Shown: positions 34,956-44,388 of the stretch, piece after piece | Layout: each line of letters opens with the position of its first letter | How positions within the stretch are numbered: position 1 is the first letter of the stretch | DNA from: Phycisphaerales bacterium | Lineage (GTDB): Bacteria > Planctomycetota > Phycisphaerae > Phycisphaerales > UBA1924 | DNA length: 64,000 bases | Reading direction: 5' to 3' | Assembly (NCBI GenBank): GCA_030149165.1 | Contig: JASBRY010000009.1 | Span: 682,001 to 746,000 of the forward strand | Made by a program: the position numbers and the translations under genes | Notes under the pieces: model-generated | What the model saw: only the letters and a program-made list of their open reading frames with translations | The model's database searches: none | Told to the model about the DNA's origin: nothing

Positions 34956-35648
34956 ATGCAAGCATTCAAAGCAAAGATCGAAAGAGCATGGAAGCGTTCC
35001 CCAGCGTGGCTGTTTGCTGTGTTTGTTGTAATCTTGATTCAAAGCATCGCATGGATTCCTGAGATATTCATCAAGCCAGCAGTTGTGCCGGTGAGAGTTA
35101 CATACGATCACAAGAATGACACTTTCGATGTTGAAAACACACGAAGGCGTTGGTGGTCATTAGAGAAAATTCCAAATCGAGTTGAGTTCGTCGCCCTCAA
35201 TCTTGAAGGCATAGAGATGAGCTACGAAAATGCTTTGTATGTCGATCCAAAGTACATCGAAACAGGACCAGTCTCTGAAGAAAGTTCGAGGAATACATCG
35301 CAATCCCCATTCATACATGCGACATGGAACGCCCCCACGCGGATCTACTATCAAGACAAGAATTGGCATGTAAAGCGGTCAGAAACAAAGGTGCGCTTCG
35401 ATAAGACCTTTGGCGATAGGTATGACAGACCGGAGACATTCGCGAGTACTTATGACCTAACAGCATTCCAGTACGGTGCGTCGGTAGATAAGATTGAGTA
35501 TGTGTGCAATGTTCAGCACTCATACTTCAGCCGCATGCCGCGTTGTGGTACAGGCATGATCAATTTCGGGCGCCGGCAATCATGGGGTCTGCGCCGATAT
35601 TTTAGGTTCACACCATACACATTGTTGCACAAGATCAGTTTTCTATAA
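34956..35648 (+). CDS. Unknown AT-rich membrane-anchored protein
   Basis: A 230-aa protein with one N-terminal membrane helix (PAWLFAVFVVILIQSIAWIP) and a Tyr/Arg-rich domain with several Cys and Trp residues. The gene uses AT-rich codons unlike both neighbours (nth and the YebC gene), which suggests later acquisition. The family is not recognised. It ends 15 nt from the convergent YebC stop. Confidence 0.65.
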   Translation: MQAFKAKIERAWKRSPAWLFAVFVVILIQSIAWIPEIFIKPAVVPVRVTYDHKNDTFDVENTRRRWWSLEKIPNRVEFVALNLEGIEMSYENALYVDPKYIETGPVSEESSRNTSQSPFIHATWNAPTRIYYQDKNWHVKRSETKVRFDKTFGDRYDRPETFASTYDLTAFQYGASVDKIEYVCNVQHSYFSRMPRCGTGMINFGRRQSWGLRRYFRFTPYTLLHKISFL

Positions 35649-35663
35649 GACAGCTCTGAGAAC

Positions 35664-36425
35664 TCACAACTTCGCGAGTTCTTCGCTGTCAAAGTCCGCG
35701 TTGCTGTAGACTTTCTGCACATCGTCCAGATCTTCCAGCGTCTCGATCAGGTTCATGACCTTCTGGACATCGTCGCCCGTGACCTCGACCGTGTTGTCCG
35801 GGATCCGCGCGATGGTCGCTTCCATGATCTCGATACCGGCGCCTTCGAGCGCCTCTTTGCATCCCTGGAACTCAGTCGGCTCAGTCACGATCGTCCAGAC
35901 ACCCTTGTCGTCGCCATCCGCTTCTGGGGATTCCACATCATCCGCGCCGCTCTCGAGCGCGACTTCCATGATCTGATCCTCGCCGTACTTGTTCGCATCG
36001 ACGATGATCTGCCCCTTGGTCTGGAACATGAACGCGACTGTGCCCGCGTTGCCCATCGAGCCGCCACCTTTTTTGAAGCTTGAGCGGACATCACCAACCG
36101 TGCGTGTGTTGTTGTCCGTGAGCGCAAGGATCAGGATCGCCGTCCCGCCGGGGCCGTAGCCTTCATACACAAGCTCCTGGAAGTCCGCGCCGCCCGTCTC
36201 GCCCGCACCCTTATCGATGGCGCGCTTGATCGTGTCCTTGGGCATGTTCTCGTACTTCGCTTCGTCGATCGCGTAGCGCAGCGCGAGATTCGTATCCGGA
36301 TCAGCGCCCCCCGCACGAGCCGCGGCCATGATCGCTTTGGAACACTTGGACCATATCTTGCCCTTCTTGTTGTCCTGACGCGCCTTGCGGTGCTTGATGT
36401 TCGCCCATTTACTATGTCCAGCCAT
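35664..36425 (-). CDS. yebC: YebC/PmpR-family regulator
   Basis: A 253-aa protein with the family start MAGHSKWANIKHRKARQDNKK and the conserved ENMPKDTIKRAI, YEGYGPGG and TDNNTRT segments. YebC/PmpR proteins bind DNA, and recent work links YebC to relieving ribosome stalls at proline runs. AGAGGATT precedes the ATG. It closes the nusA-infB run, 15 nt after the TPR lipoprotein gene, which fits a translation-related role. Confidence 0.95.
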   Translation of the reverse strand: MAGHSKWANIKHRKARQDNKKGKIWSKCSKAIMAAARAGGADPDTNLALRYAIDEAKYENMPKDTIKRAIDKGAGETGGADFQELVYEGYGPGGTAILILALTDNNTRTVGDVRSSFKKGGGSMGNAGTVAFMFQTKGQIIVDANKYGEDQIMEVALESGADDVESPEADGDDKGVWTIVTEPTEFQGCKEALEGAGIEIMEATIARIPDNTVEVTGDDVQKVMNLIETLEDLDDVQKVYSNADFDSEELAKL

Positions 36426-36440
36426 CGATCAATCCTCTGC

Positions 36441-39400
36441 TTACTTCGTTGGGTCCAGCCCGTTCATCATATCACCACGCTCAGGGACCGCAATCCCTAC
36501 GGCGTTGGGAGCGACCTTGGGGAGCCGCCCAGATTCCGCGTCCGCGATCTTGAAACGGATCAAACTCAGCTCGTCCCGCAGCATGTCCACGGCACGCGCG
36601 TTGGTCTGCTGATTCGAGATCTCCGTGAGCCGATCCCGCAACCGATCCTCCGCTTCAAGCCAAGCACTCATCGCTTCATCGAACCGCTCGAGCATCCAGA
36701 GTGTGTCCCCGAGATGGTCATGGATCGTCGCGTTGGAATCGTCCAGCTTCACCGCTTCCACAAGCAATGATCGAGCACCCTGACGAACAACTTGACCCTC
36801 ATCATTGAGTTCATCTTCAAAGATCCCCATCGCATAGCGTGCCCATGCGAGCGAGTCTGTGATGCTCGCCGTGCCGGGTTCAGTAGCATGCGCGATCTCA
36901 AGCAGACGCTGAGCTTCTTCAAGATCCTCGCCGTCCTCGACCATGCCGTATCCGAGATCGTTGTTCGCCCACGCATGCAGCTCGTCGTAGCTCAGCGCCA
37001 ATCGATACATCTCACGAGCATCGCTCTTCCGATCGTAGAACGACGCGACCACCGCGATCGAGTACACCAGATCCGCGACGACCCCATCCGGATCGTCCGC
37101 GCCCGCCAGCGTCCCCTCATTCAGTGTCCCCAGACCTTCAACAACGCGATCCCGAGCTTGGACAAGCAGCCCCGCGTCATCGAACCGAGTGACCGCCGAT
37201 TGAAGATCTTCCGCCGAGCCCATCTGCCCCATCAATGAAGCCAGATCGCTCGTCATCACCGGATCGAGCATCCCGTCATCATCAATCGATAGTCGGCTCA
37301 GCAGTTCCAGCGCCTGACTCGGTGAAGTCCCACGCATCATCGATTGCATCGCGATGGTCAGGATCTGATTGCCCTGTTCTGGATTCTCACCGCCGCGCTC
37401 TCGGCGCAGTCTGCGGACCAGTTGTTCGTATGAGTCCATCGAGAACGCTGTGCCGGTCGGACGAGCGACCACCTCGATCTGATCCAGCGCATCAGCCGCC
37501 GTGATCCCATCGCCGTCGTCCGCACCGATCTGCATGCGAGCAACATCGATCAGTTCAAGCACCCGATCCGCAGTCGCTTGGTCAGTGCCTGTTTCGATCA
37601 CCGCGCCCAGGACGCGCGCCAAACGCAGTCCCTGCGATCTGCTATAAGTCCATGAGTCATCCGCAGGGATGTAGGACTCGGCCCCGTACTCATTGACCTT
37701 ACCCACCGATCCCGCTCGCTCGAGCCGTTCCAGTCCATCCTCGATCGAAACCAATCCATCAAGTCGATCCAGCGCGATCAGGTCCGCTTCCTCGCGTCGA
37801 GATTCATCAGAGCGGATGAGTCCCTCATGGAGACGCCCAACCTTGCGTGACGGGATCCGCTGATGCAGTTCATCGAGGAATCCCTCCGCGCCGATCTCAT
37901 CGCCGCGCAGCACCAACATCCGCGCCATCGCCCCTGAAAGATCCACCGAGCCAGGCATGCGCTCTAGCTGATAATCGAGCCAACCCAAACCACGCGACAG
38001 CGCTGACTCGTCACCCATCGATCCTTGCGTAGCCCAAATGCTCAGGAGCAGATCGATCCCGATCTCGCGCCACGGATGGAGTTCGTGCGTTTCGAGCAGC
38101 AGCCGTTCACTCTGATTGATCAATGCCGCGGCTCGTCCGTCCTGCTCACCGCTCGCCCCAGCGCCAGCAAGCTCATGCGCTCGGATCAATCGGACCAGCG
38201 CCGATTCTGGGAGCCGTTGACCAAGCGAACGCGTCACCGTGCGGAGCGCATCGTTGTCAGGAGCAGCGCCAGTCGGACTCCGCAGCGAGATCAACTGCTC
38301 GTATATACTCTCGTCATACGGATCCAGATCAATCGCACGCTCAAGCGCTTCGACCGTCGCGTCCACATTCTGAATGCGTTGAGCGATCCGAGCAAACGCG
38401 AGCCAATCCGAGCTCCGAGCACCGCTCATATTCGCTCGTTCTTGCGCCAGAGAGAACGCCTCATCAATCCGATTCGCGGCCATCAGCGAATCCAGAAAGA
38501 AGAACCACTCCGCATCATTCATACCCATCGCGCGATCGGTGCAGCTCACAAAGCACGCCTCCGCGACATCCCATCGATCCGCGAGGGCTGCTTCCCGAGC
38601 GATCGAGATCACCCAAATCGTGTCCGTGTCCTCAGCCGCTTGAGGTTTAAGCTGCTCCAGATCCGAAGCGAGCGCCAGATCAGGACGCTGGAGTTCCAAT
38701 CGGATAAGACGACGCATGAACGATGAAGTCCGATCCTCACCGACGATCGATCCATGCAGCGCTGCCGCATCCCCATCCACGCGGATCAGCGCCGGGACAA
38801 CGACATGAGCCGTCGCTGTGGATTGCTCGACAATCGAGCGAGCTGCTTCAATCTTTCCTGTTCGATCCTGATACGCGCTCAGCACAGAAGCACACGCAAC
38901 CGGAGACACGATCGAAGGATCGACCGATCCGAGAATCGAAACGCCGGATTCAGCATTGGTGCTCATTGTCAGCAGCATCCCAAGCAGACTGCGCCGATGT
39001 GAGATCGGTCGAGTCTCATCGGACACGCGTTGAGCGATGGAATCAAAGACCAGATCACCGACAACCGGATGTTCCCCGACGATCGCGACCTGCTGCTGGA
39101 GTTCCGCCCGATCGTTCCCTGGATTCTCATCGATCCAGTCAATCAGCGTCATCGCCGCCATCGCGCTGCGCCCCGCGAGCAGATCCGCGCCAACACGCCG
39201 GAACATCAACTCGCGTGGTTCTACGCCAACGAGCGAACGAGAGATCTCGTACGCCTGCACCGCCCGCTCCCCATCTCCAAGGAGCATCCACGCATCACCC
39301 ATCGATGCGAATCGCTCCGCACGCTTGGTGTACAACTGCACAAGCTCACGCCGATAGATCGGATCACGCGCCACCTGTGCATTGAGCATCCCAAGAGCCG

Positions 39401-40166
39401 ATCCCATGACCTCCGCGCCAGCGTCGTAGGATCCAGTCTCGATAAGCGTTTGACCGAGCAAGACTCCCGCGAGCAATCGTCCCGCATAATCGCTCGTTGT
39501 CTCATCGCTCCAGACCATCGAGGTGAGTTCAATCACTTGGTCCGCATCGTCCGTGATCCCCATCGCGCCGTAGACAAGCACACGCGTCTCACGCTCCCCC
39601 AAATCCACGGCTCTGAGATACGCCTCCGACGCTTGCAGACGATCACCCGCGCGAAGAAACGCATCGCCGAGTCCCACCAAGAACTCTGGGGTTTGAGGAG
39701 ATGCTTCGTGAAGTTCAGTGAACATCCCCGCCGCAGTCTCGTAATCCTCGTTTGCCAATGCTGCTCGCGCTCTCACATAGCCCTTCGCGAGCTGTGGGAT
39801 CAACGGCAGTTCTGTTCGCTCGATCTCTTCTACACCATCGAGCGCCTCGCGAATCACATCCTCAAGCGCACGATGCGCCTTGGTGTACTCCGGAGTCCCT
39901 TTGCGGATCTCCACAAGCCGACCATCCATGAGCCGATTCACGAGCTCGCGTGCCGACTCAGAAGGCTTCCGCGCCTCTCGCTCCGCGATGGATTCAAGAG
40001 CCGCGGGCGGATCACCCGCATCAAAGTCAGCAGCAAACGCATGCCCGTTCTGTACTTTGCCTTCCCCACGCGGCTGCGAAGACGAGCACCCACCGATCCA
40101 GACACCAGACACGCCCAGCGATTGAGCGAGCAGCATCCCAACAATCCAAGAGTGATCTCTACGCAT
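36441..40166 (-). CDS. Large TPR-repeat lipoprotein
   Basis: A 1241-aa protein with a lipoprotein signal (GVSGVWIGGC; Cys near residue 27), so it is anchored to a membrane facing the periplasm. Nearly the whole chain is helical, with many TPR-like units (e.g. TPEFLVGLGDAFLRAGDRLQ near 155 and ATIHDHLGDTLWMLERFDEA near the C-terminus). The start is coupled to the previous gene as TGATG. It probably acts as a scaffold for envelope complexes; no catalytic motif was seen. The link to the nusA run is positional. Confidence 0.8.
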   Translation of the reverse strand: MRRDHSWIVGMLLAQSLGVSGVWIGGCSSSQPRGEGKVQNGHAFAADFDAGDPPAALESIAEREARKPSESARELVNRLMDGRLVEIRKGTPEYTKAHRALEDVIREALDGVEEIERTELPLIPQLAKGYVRARAALANEDYETAAGMFTELHEASPQTPEFLVGLGDAFLRAGDRLQASEAYLRAVDLGERETRVLVYGAMGITDDADQVIELTSMVWSDETTSDYAGRLLAGVLLGQTLIETGSYDAGAEVMGSALGMLNAQVARDPIYRRELVQLYTKRAERFASMGDAWMLLGDGERAVQAYEISRSLVGVEPRELMFRRVGADLLAGRSAMAAMTLIDWIDENPGNDRAELQQQVAIVGEHPVVGDLVFDSIAQRVSDETRPISHRRSLLGMLLTMSTNAESGVSILGSVDPSIVSPVACASVLSAYQDRTGKIEAARSIVEQSTATAHVVVPALIRVDGDAAALHGSIVGEDRTSSFMRRLIRLELQRPDLALASDLEQLKPQAAEDTDTIWVISIAREAALADRWDVAEACFVSCTDRAMGMNDAEWFFFLDSLMAANRIDEAFSLAQERANMSGARSSDWLAFARIAQRIQNVDATVEALERAIDLDPYDESIYEQLISLRSPTGAAPDNDALRTVTRSLGQRLPESALVRLIRAHELAGAGASGEQDGRAAALINQSERLLLETHELHPWREIGIDLLLSIWATQGSMGDESALSRGLGWLDYQLERMPGSVDLSGAMARMLVLRGDEIGAEGFLDELHQRIPSRKVGRLHEGLIRSDESRREEADLIALDRLDGLVSIEDGLERLERAGSVGKVNEYGAESYIPADDSWTYSRSQGLRLARVLGAVIETGTDQATADRVLELIDVARMQIGADDGDGITAADALDQIEVVARPTGTAFSMDSYEQLVRRLRRERGGENPEQGNQILTIAMQSMMRGTSPSQALELLSRLSIDDDGMLDPVMTSDLASLMGQMGSAEDLQSAVTRFDDAGLLVQARDRVVEGLGTLNEGTLAGADDPDGVVADLVYSIAVVASFYDRKSDAREMYRLALSYDELHAWANNDLGYGMVEDGEDLEEAQRLLEIAHATEPGTASITDSLAWARYAMGIFEDELNDEGQVVRQGARSLLVEAVKLDDSNATIHDHLGDTLWMLERFDEAMSAWLEAEDRLRDRLTEISNQQTNARAVDMLRDELSLIRFKIADAESGRLPKVAPNAVGIAVPERGDMMNGLDPTK

Positions 40167-40810
40167 CACGATCCATTCTCAAAGGCAATCAACCAACGCT
40201 CCAGCCGTGTGTAAGTCTCCAGCGTCTGATTCGCGCGGATCACACGCTCCATCGAAACCGCGATCGTGTCCGGATTCTTCGCGCTCTGGATAAGCTTCGC
40301 TTTGTGCAGCGCCCGAGCGATCTTCGCATCCAGCGGCAGCGCATGCGCATCGAGTCCGAGCAACAGAATACGAGAAATCACAAAGCGAGGAAGAGCATCA
40401 AGCGACTCAAGAAACTCACGCGCGTCTCTCTTATTCATTTCCAGCAGCGGCTTAAGCGTCAGACACTGGTTCTTCTCAAAGATCATCGACAACGCGGTAT
40501 GCAATCGCTGCGAACGATCCTCGCCGCGCTGATAGCGAGCACCAAGCAACGATTCGATCTCACTGGGAAACGCAACGCGCAGCTCGTTGTAATCAACGAA
40601 CTGCTCGTGGATCTTCTGCATCGCGCGGATCGCGTTGTCCATCGTCGATTCCCACAGCAGCATCGAGAACACAAGCTCATGGAGCAAACGATCGTCACAC
40701 CATTCAGGCATCGGACACAGCGAGCACGCATCGACCGACTCGGTCCACTCATCACGCTTGCTCAGCGTCTTGAGGATCGGTTCCGGGTTGTACTCTTGCT
40801 TGCTCGGCAC
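40166..40810 (-). CDS. HhH-GPD-like protein, catalytic Lys not evident
   Basis: A 214-aa soluble protein. The C-terminal half resembles the HhH-GPD core of endonuclease III: LESLDALPRFVISRILLLG occupies the helix-hairpin-helix, and LPLDAKIARALHK matches the VDTHxxR segment with its Asp. The catalytic Lys of bifunctional glycosylases and the Fe-S cysteines are missing. The two N-terminal cysteines (CSLC) plus one more (EWC) are not in the usual place. It may be a monofunctional glycosylase relative or a non-enzymatic DNA-binding protein. It lies 2 nt after rbfA. Confidence 0.5.
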   Translation of the reverse strand: MPSKQEYNPEPILKTLSKRDEWTESVDACSLCPMPEWCDDRLLHELVFSMLLWESTMDNAIRAMQKIHEQFVDYNELRVAFPSEIESLLGARYQRGEDRSQRLHTALSMIFEKNQCLTLKPLLEMNKRDAREFLESLDALPRFVISRILLLGLDAHALPLDAKIARALHKAKLIQSAKNPDTIAVSMERVIRANQTLETYTRLERWLIAFENGS

Positions 40811-40812
40811 GG

Positions 40813-41196
40813 TTATGCGTCCCCATCCGATTCGCTCTGCGCATCACCATCGTCCTTGCGGAACGGGTCGGATGCCAAGAGCTCGGAAATCATCTGCTGT
40901 TCCTTCATCCCGTGGTCGTACTCAAGCTTGAGGGTTGGCATCTCTTTGAGATGAATCCGCTCCATCACATCCTTGCGGATCCGTCCCATCGCCGCCTTGA
41001 GCCCGTGCATCGTCAGATCCGCTTTGTCCTCAGGCATGACACTCACAAACGCTTTCGCGTGCTTGAGATCGTCAGTGATCTCAACCTTCGTGATCGTGAT
41101 CAATCCTCGGATGCGAGGATCATTGAATCCTCTCGCGATCCGATTCTGCAACTCACGCTGAATGTTCGATGCAATCTGCTGCGCTCTGCGTTTCAT
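40813..41196 (-). CDS. rbfA: Ribosome-binding factor A
   Basis: A 127-aa KH-type protein needed for 16S rRNA 5'-end maturation and cold growth. Visible family features: RAQQIASNIQRELQNRI, DPRIRGLITITKVEITDDL, HAKAFVSVM and the late PTLKLEYD. The C-terminus is an acidic tail (DDGDAQSESDGDA). The start overlaps the DUF503 stop by 4 nt. The order nusA-infB-DUF503-rbfA is common in bacteria. Confidence 0.95.
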   Translation of the reverse strand: MKRRAQQIASNIQRELQNRIARGFNDPRIRGLITITKVEITDDLKHAKAFVSVMPEDKADLTMHGLKAAMGRIRKDVMERIHLKEMPTLKLEYDHGMKEQQMISELLASDPFRKDDGDAQSESDGDA

Positions 41197-41558
41197 AGAA
41201 CACCCTCCGCGTGAGCAAGCATCTCCTGATCGATCTGCTCAGAGTCAATCGCGGGACTCCCCGCGAGATCTTCCATCCGCACGAACTCACGATGCGTGTC
41301 GATGATTTCGCAGTCGTATCCGCTTCGGATGCGTTCGAGAACCCGATCCAATGTCTGAGCCGCGACCATCCCCGAGTTAGAAACAATCGACACGCCCAGC
41401 ACGGAACGGTTCCAGACATCGAGCGCCGAAACTTCCGCGACACTGACCATGTGGTGACGATGACACGCGTCCTTGACCGAGCGGATAACACGGCGTTTGT
41501 CTTTCAGACAATCCGCGCCAGGGATATCGATCTCGATCTGCATGACTCCGATGACCAT
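41193..41558 (-). CDS. DUF503 (YlxP-like) protein
   Basis: A 121-aa protein with the DUF503 features VMQIEIDIPGADCLKDKRRV, VAEVSALDVWNRSVLG and VSNS. Three start codons in a row are possible (GTG 41564, ATG 41561, ATG 41558); ATG 41558 has the best distance (5 nt) to GGAG. In Firmicutes the homologue YlxP lies in the same operon position and has been linked to ribosome maturation. The function here is inferred. Confidence 0.88.
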   Translation of the reverse strand: MVIGVMQIEIDIPGADCLKDKRRVIRSVKDACHRHHMVSVAEVSALDVWNRSVLGVSIVSNSGMVAAQTLDRVLERIRSGYDCEIIDTHREFVRMEDLAGSPAIDSEQIDQEMLAHAEGVL

Positions 41559-41570
41559 CATCACTCCGCT

Positions 41571-44318
41571 TTAGTCCAGTGTCCGCTTGATCTCAACACT
41601 CTTGTAGCACTCGATCACATCGCCTTCCTTGATGTCGTCGTATCCCGCGACCTTCATGCCGCACTCCATGTTCGCGCGAACTTCCTTCGCATCGTCCTTA
41701 AAGCGCTTGAGTTGATCCAGCTTGCGGTTGTTCTCAACGACCACGCCATCGCGTGTAACGCGGATGAACGCGTCGCGTTCCACCGTACCGTCGGTGACAT
41801 AGCAGCCCGCGATCGCGCCGACCTTGGACACCTTGAACACCTGACGCACTTCTGCGTGTCCAAGAACCTCTTCGCGGACTTCCGGAGCGAGCATGCCTTC
41901 TGCCGCTTTCTTCATGTCCTCGACGATGTGGTAGATGACCTGGTAGTTGCGGATCTCCACGCCCTTTGCTTCCGCGAGGGTTCGACCCTTCGCGTTGGCG
42001 ATGACATTGAAGCCGATGATGACCGCATTCGATGCGTTCGCGAGCAGGATGTCCGATTCGGTAATCCCGCCGACCGCCGAGTGGATGACCCGGACGCGGA
42101 CCTCGTCTCCCGAGACCTTCTCGATCTCAGATTTGAGCACATCGACCGAACCCTGCACATCCGCTTTAAGCACCACAAGGATTTCCTTGAGTTCGCTATC
42201 CGCCATCTGTGCAAACATCGAATCGAGCGTGACCTTGGGTTGAGCAAGCTGCTCGAGACGCTCGCGTTCGCGCCGCTGTTCCGCGGCTTTCTCCGCTTCC
42301 TTGAGAGAACCAACGCAGTAGAACTTATCGCCCGCATCGGGGAGCTCGTTGATACCCGAAATCTGGACAGGCATCGGAGGCAGCGCACTCTTGGTCTGGT
42401 TCCCGCGATCATCCGTGATATCACGCACACGACCGAACGCTCGTCCCATGACAATGAAGTCACCAACCTTCAACTCGCCTTCCTGAATGAGGATATTCGC
42501 GACATTGCCTCGCCCACCCTCCGGACGAGCTTCGATGACCGTACCCTGCGCCTGACCAGCGTAATCCGCTTTGAGTTCAAGCACTTCCGCTTGCAGATCG
42601 AGGATCTCAAGCAGATCTTGAATACCAGTACCCTTGATCGCAGAGGTCTTGACGATTTCGGTGTCGCCGCCCCATTCCGTCGGATTCAATCCGTGCTCCG
42701 CGAGTTGACCAAGGATGCGTTGGATATTCGCCTCGGTCGCTTGCTCCTTATCGATCTTGTTGAGTGCCACGATGATTGGGACACCCGCCGCCTTGGAGTG
42801 CGAGATCGACTCGATCGTCTGAGGCATCACGCCGTCATCCGCCGCGACCACGAGCACCACAATGTCAGTAACATTCGCGCCTCGGCTCCGCATCGCGGTA
42901 AACGCTTCGTGACCAGGAGTATCGATGAATGTGACATACTTCTCGCTGTCACCCGCCTTCACAGGGACACGGAACGCGCTGGTCGCTTGGGTAATCCCGC
43001 CCGCTTCGCCTTCCGCGACATTCGCGTTACGGATCCGATCAAGCAGTGAAGTCTTGCCGTGATCCACATGACCAAGAATCGTCACGATCGGACCACGAGG
43101 ACGCTCATCATCGCGATCACGCTCAGCAAACTGCTCCGCAACCTGCTCCTCAGCGCCCTTCGCTTCAACGACCTCAAGCTCGATATCCCAGTCGATCATG
43201 ATCTCCTGAGCCTTCTCTGATTCGATACCAGAGTTGATCGTCGCCATGACGCCTTGCATGAAGAGTTTCTTGACGATGTCCGCACCCTTCACACCAGTCG
43301 CCGCCGACAAGTCCTTAATGGTGAACGGCTCAGAGATCGAGACCTTCCCACCGACCTTCGCAGGGGTCTGCGATGCCGCCGCGCTCGAACGCATCTGGTT
43401 CTGGCGCTGCTTGAGATAACCACCAGATTTCTTGAGCCGCGCCTCGCGTTCAGCAAGATCCGCGGCACTCCATCCAGCACCATCACCATCATTCCGGCGA
43501 ACACCACTCCCGCCAGGTTGACGCCGGCGCGTGCTACCACCTCGCGGAGGACGACCGCCCGGATCCATGCCCGGAGGGCCGTAACCGCCACCGCCGCCGC
43601 CACCACCTTGGTACCCGCCACCATCACGCGGCGGACGACGCCGAGGTGCTTCGACGCGTTCCGGAGCTTCCACTCGGACAACCTTTGGTCCAGAAAGCTT
43701 CATCGATTTCTTCTCCACATCCTCAATACGAGGACCAGCCGGAGTCACCACCGATGGACGCGTAGGCACATTCATCTTCGGCGGAGGTGGGGGAGTCGAG
43801 GTCTTGGATTTCTCAGGAGTCTTCGACTCTGACCCACTGTCCGAATCCTTCCCGGTATCGGCTTTCTTCGCATCAGCATCTGGAGCCGAAGCCGCAGGTT
43901 TCGCGCTCTTGGACTCCGAACCAGTTCCCGAAGGGGAAACCTTCTTCGCTGTAGGCGCCGCAGGCGCTGCGATCTTCGCCGCAGGAGGTGGAGGTGGTGC
44001 CGCGACCGCAGTGGTCGTGCCGCCATCGCCATCGTCTTCGTCCTCGGACTTCGCCTTCTTCGCTTTGGTCGCTTTCTTCGGAGACCGCGCTTTGTCGAGA
44101 TCAACCTTCTCAGTCTTCTCAACCGCAGTGTGAGGAGACTCCTCACCCCCCTCGGCGCTGAACCATTCGCGCACTGTCTGCTCAAGACCAATCGAGATCG
44201 TTGACATGTGATTCTTGATCACATCCTTTGGAATGCCCTCTGCGTGACATTTCTCAACAATCGCCTTGGATTTAATCCCAAGCTCTTTCGCCAGTTCAAA
44301 GATTCGTTTATTCGCCAA
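41571..44318 (-). CDS. infB: Translation initiation factor IF-2
   Basis: A 915-aa GTPase that brings initiator tRNA to the 30S subunit. The N-terminal IF2-N domain (RIFELAKELGIKSKAIVEKC) is followed by a long Lys/Ala/Pro and Gly-rich linker to about residue 310, with a run of eight Gly in the middle. A second IF2-N-like region follows, then the G domain (GHVDHGKT, DTPGHEAF, NKID) and domains II-IV. The start is TTG 44318, supported by GGAGGA 4 nt upstream. It lies 70 nt after nusA in the same run. Confidence 0.97.
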   Translation of the reverse strand: MANKRIFELAKELGIKSKAIVEKCHAEGIPKDVIKNHMSTISIGLEQTVREWFSAEGGEESPHTAVEKTEKVDLDKARSPKKATKAKKAKSEDEDDGDGGTTTAVAAPPPPPAAKIAAPAAPTAKKVSPSGTGSESKSAKPAASAPDADAKKADTGKDSDSGSESKTPEKSKTSTPPPPPKMNVPTRPSVVTPAGPRIEDVEKKSMKLSGPKVVRVEAPERVEAPRRRPPRDGGGYQGGGGGGGGYGPPGMDPGGRPPRGGSTRRRQPGGSGVRRNDGDGAGWSAADLAEREARLKKSGGYLKQRQNQMRSSAAASQTPAKVGGKVSISEPFTIKDLSAATGVKGADIVKKLFMQGVMATINSGIESEKAQEIMIDWDIELEVVEAKGAEEQVAEQFAERDRDDERPRGPIVTILGHVDHGKTSLLDRIRNANVAEGEAGGITQATSAFRVPVKAGDSEKYVTFIDTPGHEAFTAMRSRGANVTDIVVLVVAADDGVMPQTIESISHSKAAGVPIIVALNKIDKEQATEANIQRILGQLAEHGLNPTEWGGDTEIVKTSAIKGTGIQDLLEILDLQAEVLELKADYAGQAQGTVIEARPEGGRGNVANILIQEGELKVGDFIVMGRAFGRVRDITDDRGNQTKSALPPMPVQISGINELPDAGDKFYCVGSLKEAEKAAEQRRERERLEQLAQPKVTLDSMFAQMADSELKEILVVLKADVQGSVDVLKSEIEKVSGDEVRVRVIHSAVGGITESDILLANASNAVIIGFNVIANAKGRTLAEAKGVEIRNYQVIYHIVEDMKKAAEGMLAPEVREEVLGHAEVRQVFKVSKVGAIAGCYVTDGTVERDAFIRVTRDGVVVENNRKLDQLKRFKDDAKEVRANMECGMKVAGYDDIKEGDVIECYKSVEIKRTLD

Positions 44319-44388
44319 GTGGTCCTCCGTTCATCGAACGGTTCTGATGTCTTATTCTCAACTCAATTTCTGTTTGCGGATGTGAGCT

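Noticed and set aside
39030-40214. A 394-codon plus-strand frame
   Set aside because: It is antisense to the TPR lipoprotein, which has a lipobox and clear repeats.
41211-43049. A 612-codon frame antisense to infB
   Set aside because: infB is certain from its GTPase motifs; the antisense product is Arg/His/Asp-rich, typical of reverse-frame noise in this genome.
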